The translations under genes were made by a program, and so were the position numbers. 64,000 bases of DNA from Comamonadaceae bacterium UBA2121. Its GTDB lineage: Bacteria; Pseudomonadota; Gammaproteobacteria; Burkholderiales; Burkholderiaceae_C. Shown one piece after another: positions 43,692-53,772 of this stretch. The notes beneath the pieces were generated by a model, which searched no databases, had not been told where the DNA came from, and saw only the letters and a list, made by a program, of their open reading frames with translations. The DNA is taken from the NCBI GenBank assembly GCA_002331385.1, contig DCYB01000010.1:248001-312000 (forward strand). The letters run 5' to 3'. Each line of letters starts with the position of its first letter. Position 1 is the first letter of the stretch.

Positions 43692-45119
43692 ATGCACCAG
43701 CACTTCATTCACAACGAGTGGACCGGCCAGGGCGAGACGATTGACGTCATCGACCCGTCCACCGGCGCGATTTACGACACCATCTTGCGCGGCACGGCAT
43801 CCGATGTGGATGCCGCCGTGGCGTCGGCGCGCAAGGCGTTCGAGGGCGAGTTCGGCCAATTGACGGCGGCCGAGCGCGGTCGCCTGCTCATGAAGTTGTC
43901 CGCCAAGTTGCAGGAGCACTCGGAAGAGCTGGCACAGATCGAAGCGCGCGACTGTGGCAAGCCGCTCAAGCAGGCGCGTGCCGATGCGGCAGCGATTGCG
44001 CGCTATTTCGAGTTTTACGGCGGCGCCGCGGACAAGCTGCTGGGCACGACCATCCCCTATCAGAACGGCTACACCGTGCTGTGCCTGCGTGAGCCGTACG
44101 GCGTGTGCGCGGCGATCGTGCCGTGGAACTACCCCATGCAGATTTTCGGGCGCAGCGTGGGCGGTGCTCTGGCGGCAGGCAATACCGTGGTGGTCAAGCC
44201 GGCGGAAGACGCCTGCCTTTCCATCCTGCGCATCGCCGAGCTGGCGCGCGAAGTGGGCTTTCCCGCAGGCGCGCTCAACGTGGTGACGGGCTTCGGCCAC
44301 GAAACGGGCGCGGCGCTCGTTGCCCACCCCGGCGTGGACCATGTCTCTTTCACCGGTTCGCCCAATGTCGGCAAGCTCGTCGTGCAGGCCGCGATCGAAA
44401 ACCACACCCCGGTCACGACCGAGTTGGGCGGCAAGTCGCCGCAGATCGTGTTTGACGATGCCGACCTGGACGCCATGCTGCCCGTGGTGGTGAATGCCAT
44501 CGTGCAAAACGCGGGGCAGACTTGCTCGGCCGGCAGCCGCTTGCTGGTGCAGCGGGGCATTTACGAGAAAGTCATCGAGCAGTTGTCGCAACGCTTTGCG
44601 CAGTTGCAGGTGGGCTCATCACAAATGGATCTGGATTGCGGCCCGCTGATCCGCAAGAGCCAGCAGGTGCGCGTCAAATCGTTCCTCGACGACGCGCAAA
44701 AGGACGGCCTCACGATTGCGGCGCAAGGCAAGCTGGCAGCGGGCGTGCCTGCCGACGGTTTCTATCAGGTGCCGACGCTGGTGCGCGACGTGCCGATCAC
44801 GCATCGCTTGGCGCAGGAAGAAGTGTTCGGACCCGTCATCGCCGCTGCGGTGTTCGATACCGAGGAGGAAGCCATCGCACTTGCCAACGGCACGGCTTTT
44901 GGTCTGGTGGCCAGCGTCTGGACGCGCGATGGCGGTCGGCAAATGCGTGTGGCGCGCAAGGTGAAGGCGGGTCAGGTCTTCATCAACAACTACGGCGCGG
45001 GCGGCGGCATCGAGCTGCCGTTTGGCGGCTATAAAGCCAGCGGTCACGGCCGTGAAAAGGGCTTTGAGGCGCTGTACGGATTCACGCAGCTCAAGACGAT
45101 TGCCATGCGCCACGATTGA
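43692..45119 (+). CDS. NAD-dependent aldehyde dehydrogenase
   Basis: 475 residues, the standard length. It oxidises an aldehyde to the acid with NAD(P)+. The catalytic set is complete: Asn in VPWNYPMQ, Glu244 in TELGGKSPQ and nucleophile Cys278 in GQTCSAGSRLL; the coenzyme loop FTGSPNVGK and the conserved ending GYKASGHGREKGFEALYGFTQ are present. It is closest in style to the betaine-aldehyde/aminobutyraldehyde type, but the substrate is not certain. AGGAGA precedes the ATG by about nine bases. Confidence 0.93.
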   Translation: MHQHFIHNEWTGQGETIDVIDPSTGAIYDTILRGTASDVDAAVASARKAFEGEFGQLTAAERGRLLMKLSAKLQEHSEELAQIEARDCGKPLKQARADAAAIARYFEFYGGAADKLLGTTIPYQNGYTVLCLREPYGVCAAIVPWNYPMQIFGRSVGGALAAGNTVVVKPAEDACLSILRIAELAREVGFPAGALNVVTGFGHETGAALVAHPGVDHVSFTGSPNVGKLVVQAAIENHTPVTTELGGKSPQIVFDDADLDAMLPVVVNAIVQNAGQTCSAGSRLLVQRGIYEKVIEQLSQRFAQLQVGSSQMDLDCGPLIRKSQQVRVKSFLDDAQKDGLTIAAQGKLAAGVPADGFYQVPTLVRDVPITHRLAQEEVFGPVIAAAVFDTEEEAIALANGTAFGLVASVWTRDGGRQMRVARKVKAGQVFINNYGAGGGIELPFGGYKASGHGREKGFEALYGFTQLKTIAMRHD

Positions 45120-45398
45120 TCGCGCGGATGGATTGCGTGGATGGAGCGCAGGTTGCGCAGCAGGGTCGTTGCCCAATGCAGTGATGCGTCGGCAATCCCC
45201 TGATGGGCCAGCGTCATTGCATCTTCATGAGCAATCACGAGGATGCGAACAATCAAAGCCCATCATGGGTTCGCCACTTTCGGCATCCTCGAGCGGTGGA
45301 TAAAGAGTGAGGGCTTCGCGCACAGGGGTTGCCTCGGGTGCGTGAAGGAAAGACCACCGAGGATGTTTCAGCATCGCTTGAAACTTCGGGAGCGTGTC

Positions 45399-47825
45399 AT
45401 GCCTCGCCGCGTCGTCTGCCTGACTCCATGGTTGTTGCTTGCGCATATCGGCACAGCGGACGCGGATGGCTGCGCCGTAGACCGATTACAGAAAACAATG
45501 CGTTGTGTACCGGAAGCCAACTATGACCGGTCGAAACACGACGGCGTCGGGTTCTTTGACTGGACCAAATTCACGAAGATCCACACAGACCAAACCGCAG
45601 TGGTGGATGGTTGGTCGTATTTTCTGAGCTCCACCAAGGATGGAGTGTCACCACTGGGGTTGTACTCCCACAAGTTGCTATTCGAAAAAGTCGACGTTGC
45701 CACTTCCGGGGCCAGCGCGGATGCGTTGATTTTGCGGAACTGGGGTCCGAGTGTGGGGACCAATGTCTTGCATATGCGCACGACAGGCCAAGGTGCGGAC
45801 GGCGCGAACATATCGCGCGAAGCGCAGAATGGAAAACTCGTCGTCTACCGCGACCTGAATGTGAGCAGCCGCGGGGGTTTTGGCATTCGTGCAGTGGTAG
45901 GGCATTTCGACTACTCGACCCTGAATGAAATATCCAGCAAAGGAACGACCAAGGTGGAGACCTGGGCGGATAGCAGCCGGAATTCGGGGCATGCGGTCGC
46001 CGCTGGCATGGATGCGCAGGGATGTGGTCCGTTTGGGCTCCCGTTGTTTGCCTGTCGCGCGGTGGAGGGGGCCAAGGCGGAAATTCAACTGCTGGGCGTC
46101 GAGAACACCTTGAGGGCGCACGGAAAGCAGGCGGCCGCGATCTATGCCGGGGCCAAGGGATACATCCGGGTGAGCAACACGCAGATAGAGTCGACAGGCG
46201 CTGGTGCGTTCGGCATCCGCGCGGAGCGCGTCTGGGGCCGGTGGTACTACGATCGCAATACCACCGGCGCATTCGACGATGTCGGCACGGTGGATCTGAT
46301 GGGCCATGTCACTGCCTCCGTGCTAGGGCAAGACGCCTATGCGTTCCACGCGGGGCGTGAGGGGGCGGCTCCTGCCAATGCGGCACAGGCGCGAGTCGCC
46401 CGCATTCGCTCGTTCGACAGGGACAGCCAATTGCCGGTGCGGGACAAGAGGTATACGGTGGTCGGCGATATGCGCGCGGTGAACTCCGGCTCGATCGATC
46501 TGTGGATGGCGGATGGGAGCCGCTTCTCAGGCTCCACCTCGGTCTTGGGCGATGGGGAGATCCGCTTGGGGCTGGAGGGCGCCGGCAGCGTTTGGCGCAT
46601 GAACGCCAGTGCCAGCCTCACTCAACTGGAGTTGCGTGCCGGAGCGACGTTGTCACCGCTGGGCGATGACGGAGCCGCCAACGATTACACGCTTCAGGGG
46701 GCAGTGCAAAGCGCAGGTGTCGTGGATCTGTCCAATGGCGTGATCGGAGATCGTTTGACGCTGCAGCCGGTGTATGAGGCCGGTGCAGGCGCGGTGCTGG
46801 TGCTGGAGAGTTGTCTGGCGGGCAGCGGTGCGGCATCTGACATGTTGCTCATCGAGGGCGCTGCCAGCGGCTCGACCCTGCTCACGGTGCGGCCGTCGTC
46901 TGCCGCGCATTGCGCAGGCGCGAACACCTTGTCGACCGGAGACGGGAAGGGCATTCTCGTGGCCCGTGTGCCAAGTGGCAGCAACGCCGTGTTCACCCTC
47001 GCCGGCGGCCACATCACGCACAACGGGTTTGTCTATCGGCTTGTCAATGAGGGGCGAGATTGGTATTTGCGCTCTTCGCTCGAACAGACTGGCTCGATCA
47101 TCGTGAGAAAGCGCGTGATGACGTTCGGCGGGGCGGCGGCTTTCAGTGGGTCCATTGCATTTACCCTGGAGTGCACCGGCGTCGCGCCGATGGCGGGCGT
47201 CATCCAGGTGTCTGGTAATGAAGGCAGTTCCAAGCCGATGCAAGTGCCTGCTGGTGCCACCTGTACGGTGAGCGAAACCCTGCCCGCGAATCCCCCCAGT
47301 CATATCTGGGGCACGCCGGAATACGCGCAGCCCGCGCCCGTCACGGAAGGCAGCGCACAGACCACTCACATCACGAACACGCTGTCCCAGGTGGCGCCGA
47401 GCACCGGCCTGCTGGAAATTTTCATGGATGTAGAGACGATGGATGGCGTGCCTGCGTTCAATGGCGAGGTCGGATTCCTCTTGCGCTGCACGCAACCGGA
47501 CTTCCGCACATCGGGGCGCATGGCCGTGCGCAACAATCGGGGACGTGCCGATCCCATTGCCGTGGCGAAAGGCAGTGTGTGTTCCTTGAGGGCGCGCCTG
47601 CCCGCACCGCCCGCCAACACGGCGTGGGCCGCAACGGAGTACGTACAACCGGGCCTGATCATGGAGGGAAGCTCCGTCGTCGCCATCGTCATGAATACGC
47701 TGCGCATGGCGCCGCCCGGTAGTGCCACGCCGGTGCCCGCGAACGGGATGCTGGCGTTGGCTGGAGCGAGTGCCATGATGGTCGCTGCGGCGCTCTGGGT
47801 GTTCGGCCGACGCAGACGTGATTGA
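45399..47825 (+). CDS. Surface protein: pertactin-like passenger, two DUF5979 domains, IPTL-like C-terminal sorting signal
   Basis: About 808 residues. A signal peptide (MPRRVVCLTPWLLLAHIG…) is followed by a beta-helical region (about 50–580) that reads like an autotransporter passenger: repeats of short strands such as KAEIQLLGVENTLRA and SGSTSVLGDGEIRLGLEG. It ends in an autochaperone-like section with TLAGGHITHNGFVYRLVNEGRDWYL. Two DUF5979 domains follow (GSIIVRKRVMTFGG…; LLEIFMDVETMDG…), each with a Cys pair. The C-terminus is VPANGMLALAG, a hydrophobic helix and FGRRRRD, resembling IPTL-CTERM tails. No beta-barrel translocator is present. The start has GGGAG six bases upstream; the frame can extend 52 codons further without a ribosome site. 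Confidence 0.7.
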   Translation: MPRRVVCLTPWLLLAHIGTADADGCAVDRLQKTMRCVPEANYDRSKHDGVGFFDWTKFTKIHTDQTAVVDGWSYFLSSTKDGVSPLGLYSHKLLFEKVDVATSGASADALILRNWGPSVGTNVLHMRTTGQGADGANISREAQNGKLVVYRDLNVSSRGGFGIRAVVGHFDYSTLNEISSKGTTKVETWADSSRNSGHAVAAGMDAQGCGPFGLPLFACRAVEGAKAEIQLLGVENTLRAHGKQAAAIYAGAKGYIRVSNTQIESTGAGAFGIRAERVWGRWYYDRNTTGAFDDVGTVDLMGHVTASVLGQDAYAFHAGREGAAPANAAQARVARIRSFDRDSQLPVRDKRYTVVGDMRAVNSGSIDLWMADGSRFSGSTSVLGDGEIRLGLEGAGSVWRMNASASLTQLELRAGATLSPLGDDGAANDYTLQGAVQSAGVVDLSNGVIGDRLTLQPVYEAGAGAVLVLESCLAGSGAASDMLLIEGAASGSTLLTVRPSSAAHCAGANTLSTGDGKGILVARVPSGSNAVFTLAGGHITHNGFVYRLVNEGRDWYLRSSLEQTGSIIVRKRVMTFGGAAAFSGSIAFTLECTGVAPMAGVIQVSGNEGSSKPMQVPAGATCTVSETLPANPPSHIWGTPEYAQPAPVTEGSAQTTHITNTLSQVAPSTGLLEIFMDVETMDGVPAFNGEVGFLLRCTQPDFRTSGRMAVRNNRGRADPIAVAKGSVCSLRARLPAPPANTAWAATEYVQPGLIMEGSSVVAIVMNTLRMAPPGSATPVPANGMLALAGASAMMVAAALWVFGRRRRD

Positions 47826-47842
47826 TCGTTGCGGCGAGCGCT

Positions 47843-48337
<495 letters not shown>

Positions 48338-48408
48338 GGACTGCATTCTTGCCGAGCTGCGCAGTCGCTGCAATGCGTGTCGGCTTTTCCCGGTGCTGCG
48401 GCGTGGCG

Positions 48409-50979
48409 TCAGAAGCGACCGCGTCGACCAGTGCCGCCCCAACGGCGCGTGTCCGCGGCCAGAACGGCGAGCGGATTGTTGGCGGGCTCGCTCAATGGCG
48501 CGAGCAGGCCCTCCAGTTCTTGCGCGCTGAATTTGATGGCACCAGCTGCGTCGGTGGACAAGACACCATGTGCGAGCGCACGTTTGCGCTCCTGCAGCGC
48601 GAGCATGCGCTCCTCGATGCTGCCTGCGACGACGATGCTGAAGATGAACACGGGCTGCGTCTGACCGATGCGGTGTACGCGCGCGGTGGCTTGCTCTTGC
48701 ACGGCAGGGTTCCACCATGGATCGAGGTGCACCACGGTGTCGGCGGCGGTGAGGTTCAGCCCGGTTCCGCCCGCTTTGAGGCTGGCCAGCAAGATGGGCG
48801 GCGCGCTGTCGTCGGCCTTCTGAAAGCGGGCCACGATGTGCTCGCGGTCTGCGGGCGCGGTGGCTCCGGTCAGCATGAGGAAGGGCTGGTTGCGGGATTG
48901 CAGCATCTGTGCGACCAGTCGCAGCATTGATGTGAATTGTGAGAACACGAGCACACGGCGTCCATCGTCCACGAGCGTGGGAAGCATGTGGGCGAGATGC
49001 TCCATCTTGGCGCGCTCGGTGTCGGGGTGCACGCTGGTGCCCCGGATCAGGCGCGGGTCGCAACACACCTGCCGCAGTTTGAGGAGCGCATCGAGGATCG
49101 CGATCTGTGCCGCATTGCCCCAGTCCTGCGCCTTGAGCACGCGGCGCACGTCCTTGTCGCAGGCTGCGCGCACGGCTTCGTAGAGTTCGCGCTGGCGGCC
49201 TTCCAGCTCCACATGCACGACCATGTCAGTACGAGGTGGCAGTTCCTTCAATACGTCGGCCTTGCGGCGGCGCAGCACGAAGGAGGCAATGCGTTGGGCG
49301 AGCAGCGCGGCGCGCAGGGTTTCGCCGTTTTCCTCGATGGGTTTGCGCCAGCGGCGGGCGAATGTATGGCGATCACCGAGCAGGCCGGGCAGCAGGAAGT
49401 CGAACTGCGCCCACAGCTCACCCAGGTGGTTTTCCAATGGCGTTCCGGTCATGCACAGGCGGTGCGTGGCGGGGATGCGGCGCAGCGCATGGGCGGTGCG
49501 CGTGCCCGCGTTCTTCACCATCTGCGCTTCGTCCAGAATCAGCAGATGCCAGCGTTGCTGCGCCAGCGCATCCACGTCGCGCCACACGAGCGGGTAGGTG
49601 GTGAAGACCAGATCGTGCTGCGCAGCTTCGAGCAGCCGCTCCGCCCGTTGTGTGCCGTGCAGTGCGAGCACGCGCAGGTCGGGTGTGACATGCGCGGCTT
49701 CGGCCTGCCAATTGAAGACCAGCGACGTCGGCATCACCACAAGCGCGGGGTGGGTGAGCCGGCCGGCCTGCTTTTCTGCGAGCACATGCGCCAGCACCTG
49801 CGCAGTTTTGCCCAGGCCCATGTCGTCCGCCAGAATGCCGCCCAGCCCTTGCGCGCGCAGGTATTGCAGCCACGCGAGGCCCTCTAGTTGATAGGGCCGC
49901 AGCGTGATGCCCAAGCCTTCGGGCGGGGGCAGCGGGCGCGGCGTGCCCGCAACGCGCAGGCGCTGGGCGAGGGCTTCCAGCGCCGCATCGCCTTGCAATT
50001 GCCAGAAGCGGCCGGGCGCGCTGTGACTGCTTTGCAGCAGCTCGGCGCGCAGCGTGTCGATGCGCTGCAGATCCCAATCCGCGATGAGCACCGGTTCGCT
50101 GTCCAGACGCTGGCGACGCGCCGGATCGGTCACCAGGTCGACCATGCTGCGCAGCACCGCCTTGAGCGGCGCGGCGGGTACATCGATGCGCTGCCCGCCC
50201 ACAGCGCGCAGTCGCACGAGGGTGCTGTCGGCGACGCTGTCGATATGCTCCGTGCTCAACCAGCGCGTATCGCGTGCGATGAGATCGGCCAGCAGCGGGA
50301 TGAGGTCCAGCGTGCGGCCATCGACCTCGATGCCAAGGCTGAGCATCCACGCACCCTCGCGCCGGGGCAGCCCGACCGCTTGCACCACGGAGGCCCGCGG
50401 CGCAAAGTCTCCGGCCACCTCGCGGGTTTCAACTTCGCCGGTGGCGCTCGACAGGCGCATGAACCAGCGTTGCACTTCGACGCTCTGGTGCGCAAAGCCG
50501 GGCCGGATGTGGACCGACCAGCCGAGATCACGCAGGCCCGGAAGCACGTCGGCCCAGAAGTCGGCAAACATCTCCTCGCGTGGCAAGGTCCAGAGTGATT
50601 CGAATTCACGGGCGGCATCCGGGTGACGCCATTGCGGCGTCTGCACTTGCACCGGAACGAGGCCGAGGGACCAGAGCTGGTCGCTCGCCAGCGCTTCTGC
50701 GCTCGGGTCGCGCTGTATATCGGGAAGATCGGTGTCGAGCGAAACAGGTCGCGTGCCCAACACGGAGGTGGGCGCGGGCGTGCTCCATTGCTCGCCATGG
50801 GCGCCGGTGTAGGTCCAGTCGATGCGCGCGAAACTCACCGGATCGGCGCGCGGGCCAAGCTTGCCTTGCGGCTTCAGCCCCAACAGCCCATCGCCGCGCG
50901 TCAATGTCAGCAACGTGATGCGTGGCTGAAATGGCGTTTCAGGGGGTGAACGCAGAGGCGGGCGGGGGGCAGGGGACAC
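48409..50979 (-). CDS. SNF2-family helicase (DEAD/DEAH box)
   Basis: 856 residues. A Swi2/Snf2-type ATPase. The first 350 residues are a family-specific N-terminal part; then motif I (ADDMGLGKTAQVLAHV), motif II (LILDEAQMVKN), the motif III area (MTGTPLENHLGELWAQFDF), motif IV (VLVFSQFTSMLRLVAQML), and motifs V–VI (LKAGGTGLNLTAADTV, HRIGQTQPVF). A short GR-rich end follows (RRWGGTGRRGRF). Such proteins remodel nucleoprotein or clear RNA polymerase; some are tied to defence systems. The start is a GTG without a good ribosome site, so the N-terminus could be shorter. It lies next to the EVE-domain gene. Confidence 0.88.
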   Translation of the reverse strand: MSPAPRPPLRSPPETPFQPRITLLTLTRGDGLLGLKPQGKLGPRADPVSFARIDWTYTGAHGEQWSTPAPTSVLGTRPVSLDTDLPDIQRDPSAEALASDQLWSLGLVPVQVQTPQWRHPDAAREFESLWTLPREEMFADFWADVLPGLRDLGWSVHIRPGFAHQSVEVQRWFMRLSSATGEVETREVAGDFAPRASVVQAVGLPRREGAWMLSLGIEVDGRTLDLIPLLADLIARDTRWLSTEHIDSVADSTLVRLRAVGGQRIDVPAAPLKAVLRSMVDLVTDPARRQRLDSEPVLIADWDLQRIDTLRAELLQSSHSAPGRFWQLQGDAALEALAQRLRVAGTPRPLPPPEGLGITLRPYQLEGLAWLQYLRAQGLGGILADDMGLGKTAQVLAHVLAEKQAGRLTHPALVVMPTSLVFNWQAEAAHVTPDLRVLALHGTQRAERLLEAAQHDLVFTTYPLVWRDVDALAQQRWHLLILDEAQMVKNAGTRTAHALRRIPATHRLCMTGTPLENHLGELWAQFDFLLPGLLGDRHTFARRWRKPIEENGETLRAALLAQRIASFVLRRRKADVLKELPPRTDMVVHVELEGRQRELYEAVRAACDKDVRRVLKAQDWGNAAQIAILDALLKLRQVCCDPRLIRGTSVHPDTERAKMEHLAHMLPTLVDDGRRVLVFSQFTSMLRLVAQMLQSRNQPFLMLTGATAPADREHIVARFQKADDSAPPILLASLKAGGTGLNLTAADTVVHLDPWWNPAVQEQATARVHRIGQTQPVFIFSIVVAGSIEERMLALQERKRALAHGVLSTDAAGAIKFSAQELEGLLAPLSEPANNPLAVLAADTRRWGGTGRRGRF

Positions 50980-51092
50980 GGCGCAAGAACGGCTTCAATC
51001 TGGCACGCGATGCATGCCGATGCAGCCCATTATTCCATTGTGGCCGCGCAAGTGCCTCAAAGCACCTGCGCGAGTCCCTGCGCAGAGGCGCT

Positions 51093-51344
51093 TCAGGCCT
51101 TGCGGCGAATCAGGCCGTAGATGAACAGAATCACGATGGCACCGATCACCGACGCGATCCAGCCAGCGGCTTCACCTTGTTGATACCAGTGCATGGCCAC
51201 GCCGATGTAGGTGGCGAGAAAAGAGCCCGCGACGCCCAACAACGCCGTCATGATCCAGCCGAGCTTGTCGTCACCGGGCTTGATCGCGCGCGCGATGAAT
51301 CCAACGATCAGGCCAATGAGCAGGGTGCCAAGGATACTCAACAT
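51093..51344 (-). CDS. GlsB/YeaQ/YmgE family stress-response membrane protein
   Basis: 82-83 residues with two or three transmembrane helices and the family pattern LIGLIVGFIARAIKPGDDK followed by LGWIMTALLGVAGSFLA, then SVIGAIVILFIYGLIRRK. These transglycosylase-associated-like proteins are stress-inducible inner-membrane proteins of unknown action. An upstream extension to 51404 is without similarity. Downstream end faces the SNF2 gene. Confidence 0.88.
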   Translation of the reverse strand: MLSILGTLLIGLIVGFIARAIKPGDDKLGWIMTALLGVAGSFLATYIGVAMHWYQQGEAAGWIASVIGAIVILFIYGLIRRKA

Positions 51345-51689
51345 TTTTGTCGTCTTTCTTTGGTGGAGGAATGGATGGACACCGTGGGCCCAGAGCAGGT
51401 CCACAGCAACGCGATGACTTTATCGCAGCAAGAGCGTGATTATGTGTAAGCTGAGCGGCCTAAAGCGCGCTGGACGCGTCCGATGGCGAGTAATGCGCAT
51501 GCAATCAACAATGATTTGCAAAGAGTCGACATGCATTGCGCATCGATGCATGAATTCGATAGAAGTGAGACGGTGTTTTGATAGCTTACGCCGAACTCCC
51601 GCCCGGCACGTGGGCACGAAGACGGAGCTGGCGGTCAGAAGGGAAGGAGATGTCCCGCCGTTGCGCCGGGCCGGACATCGGTCGATGGA
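51345..51689. other. Intergenic region, no gene seen
   Basis: 345 bases between the GlsB-like gene and the end of the NlpC/P60 gene, both on the minus strand. It should hold the GlsB promoter. It is moderately AT-rich with partial inverted repeats near 51494 and 51537 (atgcgca / tgcgcat) but nothing convincing. Confidence 0.45.
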
Positions 51690-52256
51690 TTACTTCTGGC
51701 GTGCAAATGCAGCGATTTCATCCGCTGCCTGCTCGTCGGCAACGCGACGCGCGCCATTGAAACGGCTCTGCCAGTAAGACACGCGCATGTCTTCCACGCG
51801 CACAGATGCGCCAGTGCGGGGAGCGTGGATGAATTTGCCATCGCCAAGATAGATGCCGACATGGCTGAACGCGCGGCGCATGGTGTTGAAGAAAACCAGA
51901 TCGCCGGGGCGAAGGTCTTTCTTGTCGATGACTTCGGTGGCCGCCGCCTGTTCCTTGGCTACGCGGGGCAGGGCCAGACCCTTGGCCTGCTCATAGATGG
52001 CGCGCACAAAACCGCTGCAGTCAAAGCCGGTTTCGGCATTGGTTCCACCACGGCGATAGGGAACGCCGATGAAGCCCATCGCGGTGGAGACAAGTTCGGT
52101 GGTGCGGTCAGCCATATCGTGGCGGACATCCTGCAGGTGGGCGATCAGGCCACGCTCGGCCAGAATTCGCTCCATTTCATCCATGCGGGAGGAGTTCGGG
52201 GCGGCAAAAGACGCATTCGCGAACGCAAGTAACAACAAGTAATACCATCGGCGCAT
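51690..52256 (-). CDS. NlpC/P60 (C40) family cell-wall peptidase
   Basis: 188 residues with a signal peptide of about 19 residues (MRRWYYLLLLAFANASFAA). These periplasmic cysteine peptidases cut cell-wall peptides. The catalytic set is complete: Cys80 in FDCSGFVRAIYEQA, His132 in SHVGIYLGDGKF and His144 in FIHAPRTG. Family length is normal for the single-domain type. The start was placed at the Met of the signal peptide; a GTG six codons earlier is ignored. Confidence 0.9.
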   Translation of the reverse strand: MRRWYYLLLLAFANASFAAPNSSRMDEMERILAERGLIAHLQDVRHDMADRTTELVSTAMGFIGVPYRRGGTNAETGFDCSGFVRAIYEQAKGLALPRVAKEQAAATEVIDKKDLRPGDLVFFNTMRRAFSHVGIYLGDGKFIHAPRTGASVRVEDMRVSYWQSRFNGARRVADEQAADEIAAFARQK

Positions 52257-52470
52257 GGGGGGCAAGAGTATCACGACTTACTTTTATATCGACCGCCAGA
52301 ATGTTACCCAGCCTCAGATTTCGCCCTTATTTAGCTCTCATTTGACATATCGTTACTTGCCTTTTCGTTCCATGAGACGAAAAGTGGGCGTTGCTAGACT
52401 TCGTGTACATAGGAGAAATCTGACATCGGATGTCTGTTTCGTCGGACTTTCGGGTGAAAGGTGAAGTTTT

Positions 52471-53664
52471 ATGTTTCAAAATGTATTTAAACCGGATGCT
52501 CCAGCCATTTGTCGCCGTGGAGCCGCCCTCATTGGCGCCTCATTGGTGGCATGGGGTATCGCCGGACCTGTCGAGGCGCAGCCCTATCCGGCGGCGTCGC
52601 CCACTCCGCAACCGAGCGAGCAGAAACTGAGCGTGAAGGAAATCGCGCGGGGACTGGAGCATCCGTGGGCGCTGGCGTTTCTGCCGGATCAGCGTTATCT
52701 GGTGACCGAGCGGCCAGGTCGCATGCGCATCGTGGATGCCCAGGGCAAGATCGGACCCGCGCTCAAGGGCTTGCCCGCGATCGCAGCGGGCGGGCAGGGC
52801 GGTCTGCTGGACGTGGTTCTGGACAAGGATTTCGGAGGGAATCGTCGACTCTATTTCTGCTTTTCCGAGCCCGCAGCCGATGGCGGATCGGACAATTCCA
52901 CCGCGCTGGCGAGCGCCACGTTGGCGGACGGCGATGCCGCGCTCAAGGACGTGAAGATTCTCTTCAGCCAGCAACCCAAGGTGGCCAGTCGCCTGCACTT
53001 TGGCTGCCGCATCGTCCAGGACGGCAAGGGCATGCTGTTCCTGACGCTGGGGGAGCGTTTCAGCCAGAAAGAGCAGGCGCAGAAGCTGGACAACCACCTC
53101 GGCAAGATCGTGCGCATCCAGCCTTCGGGCGGGGCTGCGCCGGGCAATCCGTTCGCGGGCAAAAGCGGCGCGCTGCCGGAGATCTGGAGCTACGGCCATC
53201 GCAACATCCAGTCGGCGGCACTGGGGCCGGATGGGCGTTTGTGGGAAGTGGAGCATGGCCCGCAAGGCGGAGACGAGCTCAACCTGGTGCAGCCGGGGCG
53301 CAACTACGGCTGGCCCGAGATCACGTTTGGCGAGAACTACGGCGGCGGGCGCATCGGCAAGGGAACGGCGATGAAGGGCATGGAGGCGCCGGTGCACTAT
53401 TGGGTGCCGTCCATTGCGCCGTCCGGCATGGCGTTGATCACCAGCGATCGCTACGGCGCGGCGTGGAAGGGCAGTTTCGTCCTTGGCTCGCTCAAGTTCC
53501 AGCGCCTGCACCGCGTGCAACTGGAAGGCGACAAGGTGGTGCGCGACGAGATGCTGCTGCCCGATCTGGGCGAGCGCGTGCGCGACGTGCGTGAAGGGCC
53601 GGACGGCTGGCTGTATCTGCTGACCGACAGCGCCAAAGGCAGGCTGCTGCGTGTGCAGCCCTGA
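52471..53664 (+). CDS. PQQ-dependent sugar dehydrogenase family protein (soluble GDH-like)
   Basis: 397 residues. A signal peptide (about 1–35, ending VEA-Q) precedes a six-bladed beta-propeller of the soluble glucose/aldose dehydrogenase family (YliI/Asd-like). Seen: LEHPWALAFLPDQRYLVTERPGRM, SRLHFGCRIVQDGKGMLFLTLGER, EVEHGPQGGDELNLV, NYGWPEITFGENYGG and PSIAPSGMALI. PQQ and calcium binding is inferred from the family. The product would be periplasmic. No PQQ synthesis genes are near. GGTG precedes the ATG by seven bases. Confidence 0.88.
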   Translation: MFQNVFKPDAPAICRRGAALIGASLVAWGIAGPVEAQPYPAASPTPQPSEQKLSVKEIARGLEHPWALAFLPDQRYLVTERPGRMRIVDAQGKIGPALKGLPAIAAGGQGGLLDVVLDKDFGGNRRLYFCFSEPAADGGSDNSTALASATLADGDAALKDVKILFSQQPKVASRLHFGCRIVQDGKGMLFLTLGERFSQKEQAQKLDNHLGKIVRIQPSGGAAPGNPFAGKSGALPEIWSYGHRNIQSAALGPDGRLWEVEHGPQGGDELNLVQPGRNYGWPEITFGENYGGGRIGKGTAMKGMEAPVHYWVPSIAPSGMALITSDRYGAAWKGSFVLGSLKFQRLHRVQLEGDKVVRDEMLLPDLGERVRDVREGPDGWLYLLTDSAKGRLLRVQP

Positions 53665-53772
53665 GCGCCGGTTCGACTGCATGAGGCGCGGGCCTGCGAC
53701 AATGCAGGCTTTCCGACGCGGCTGACTGCTGACCGCGCCCATTCAGACAGAGATTGAGAAAAGAGAAGAGTC

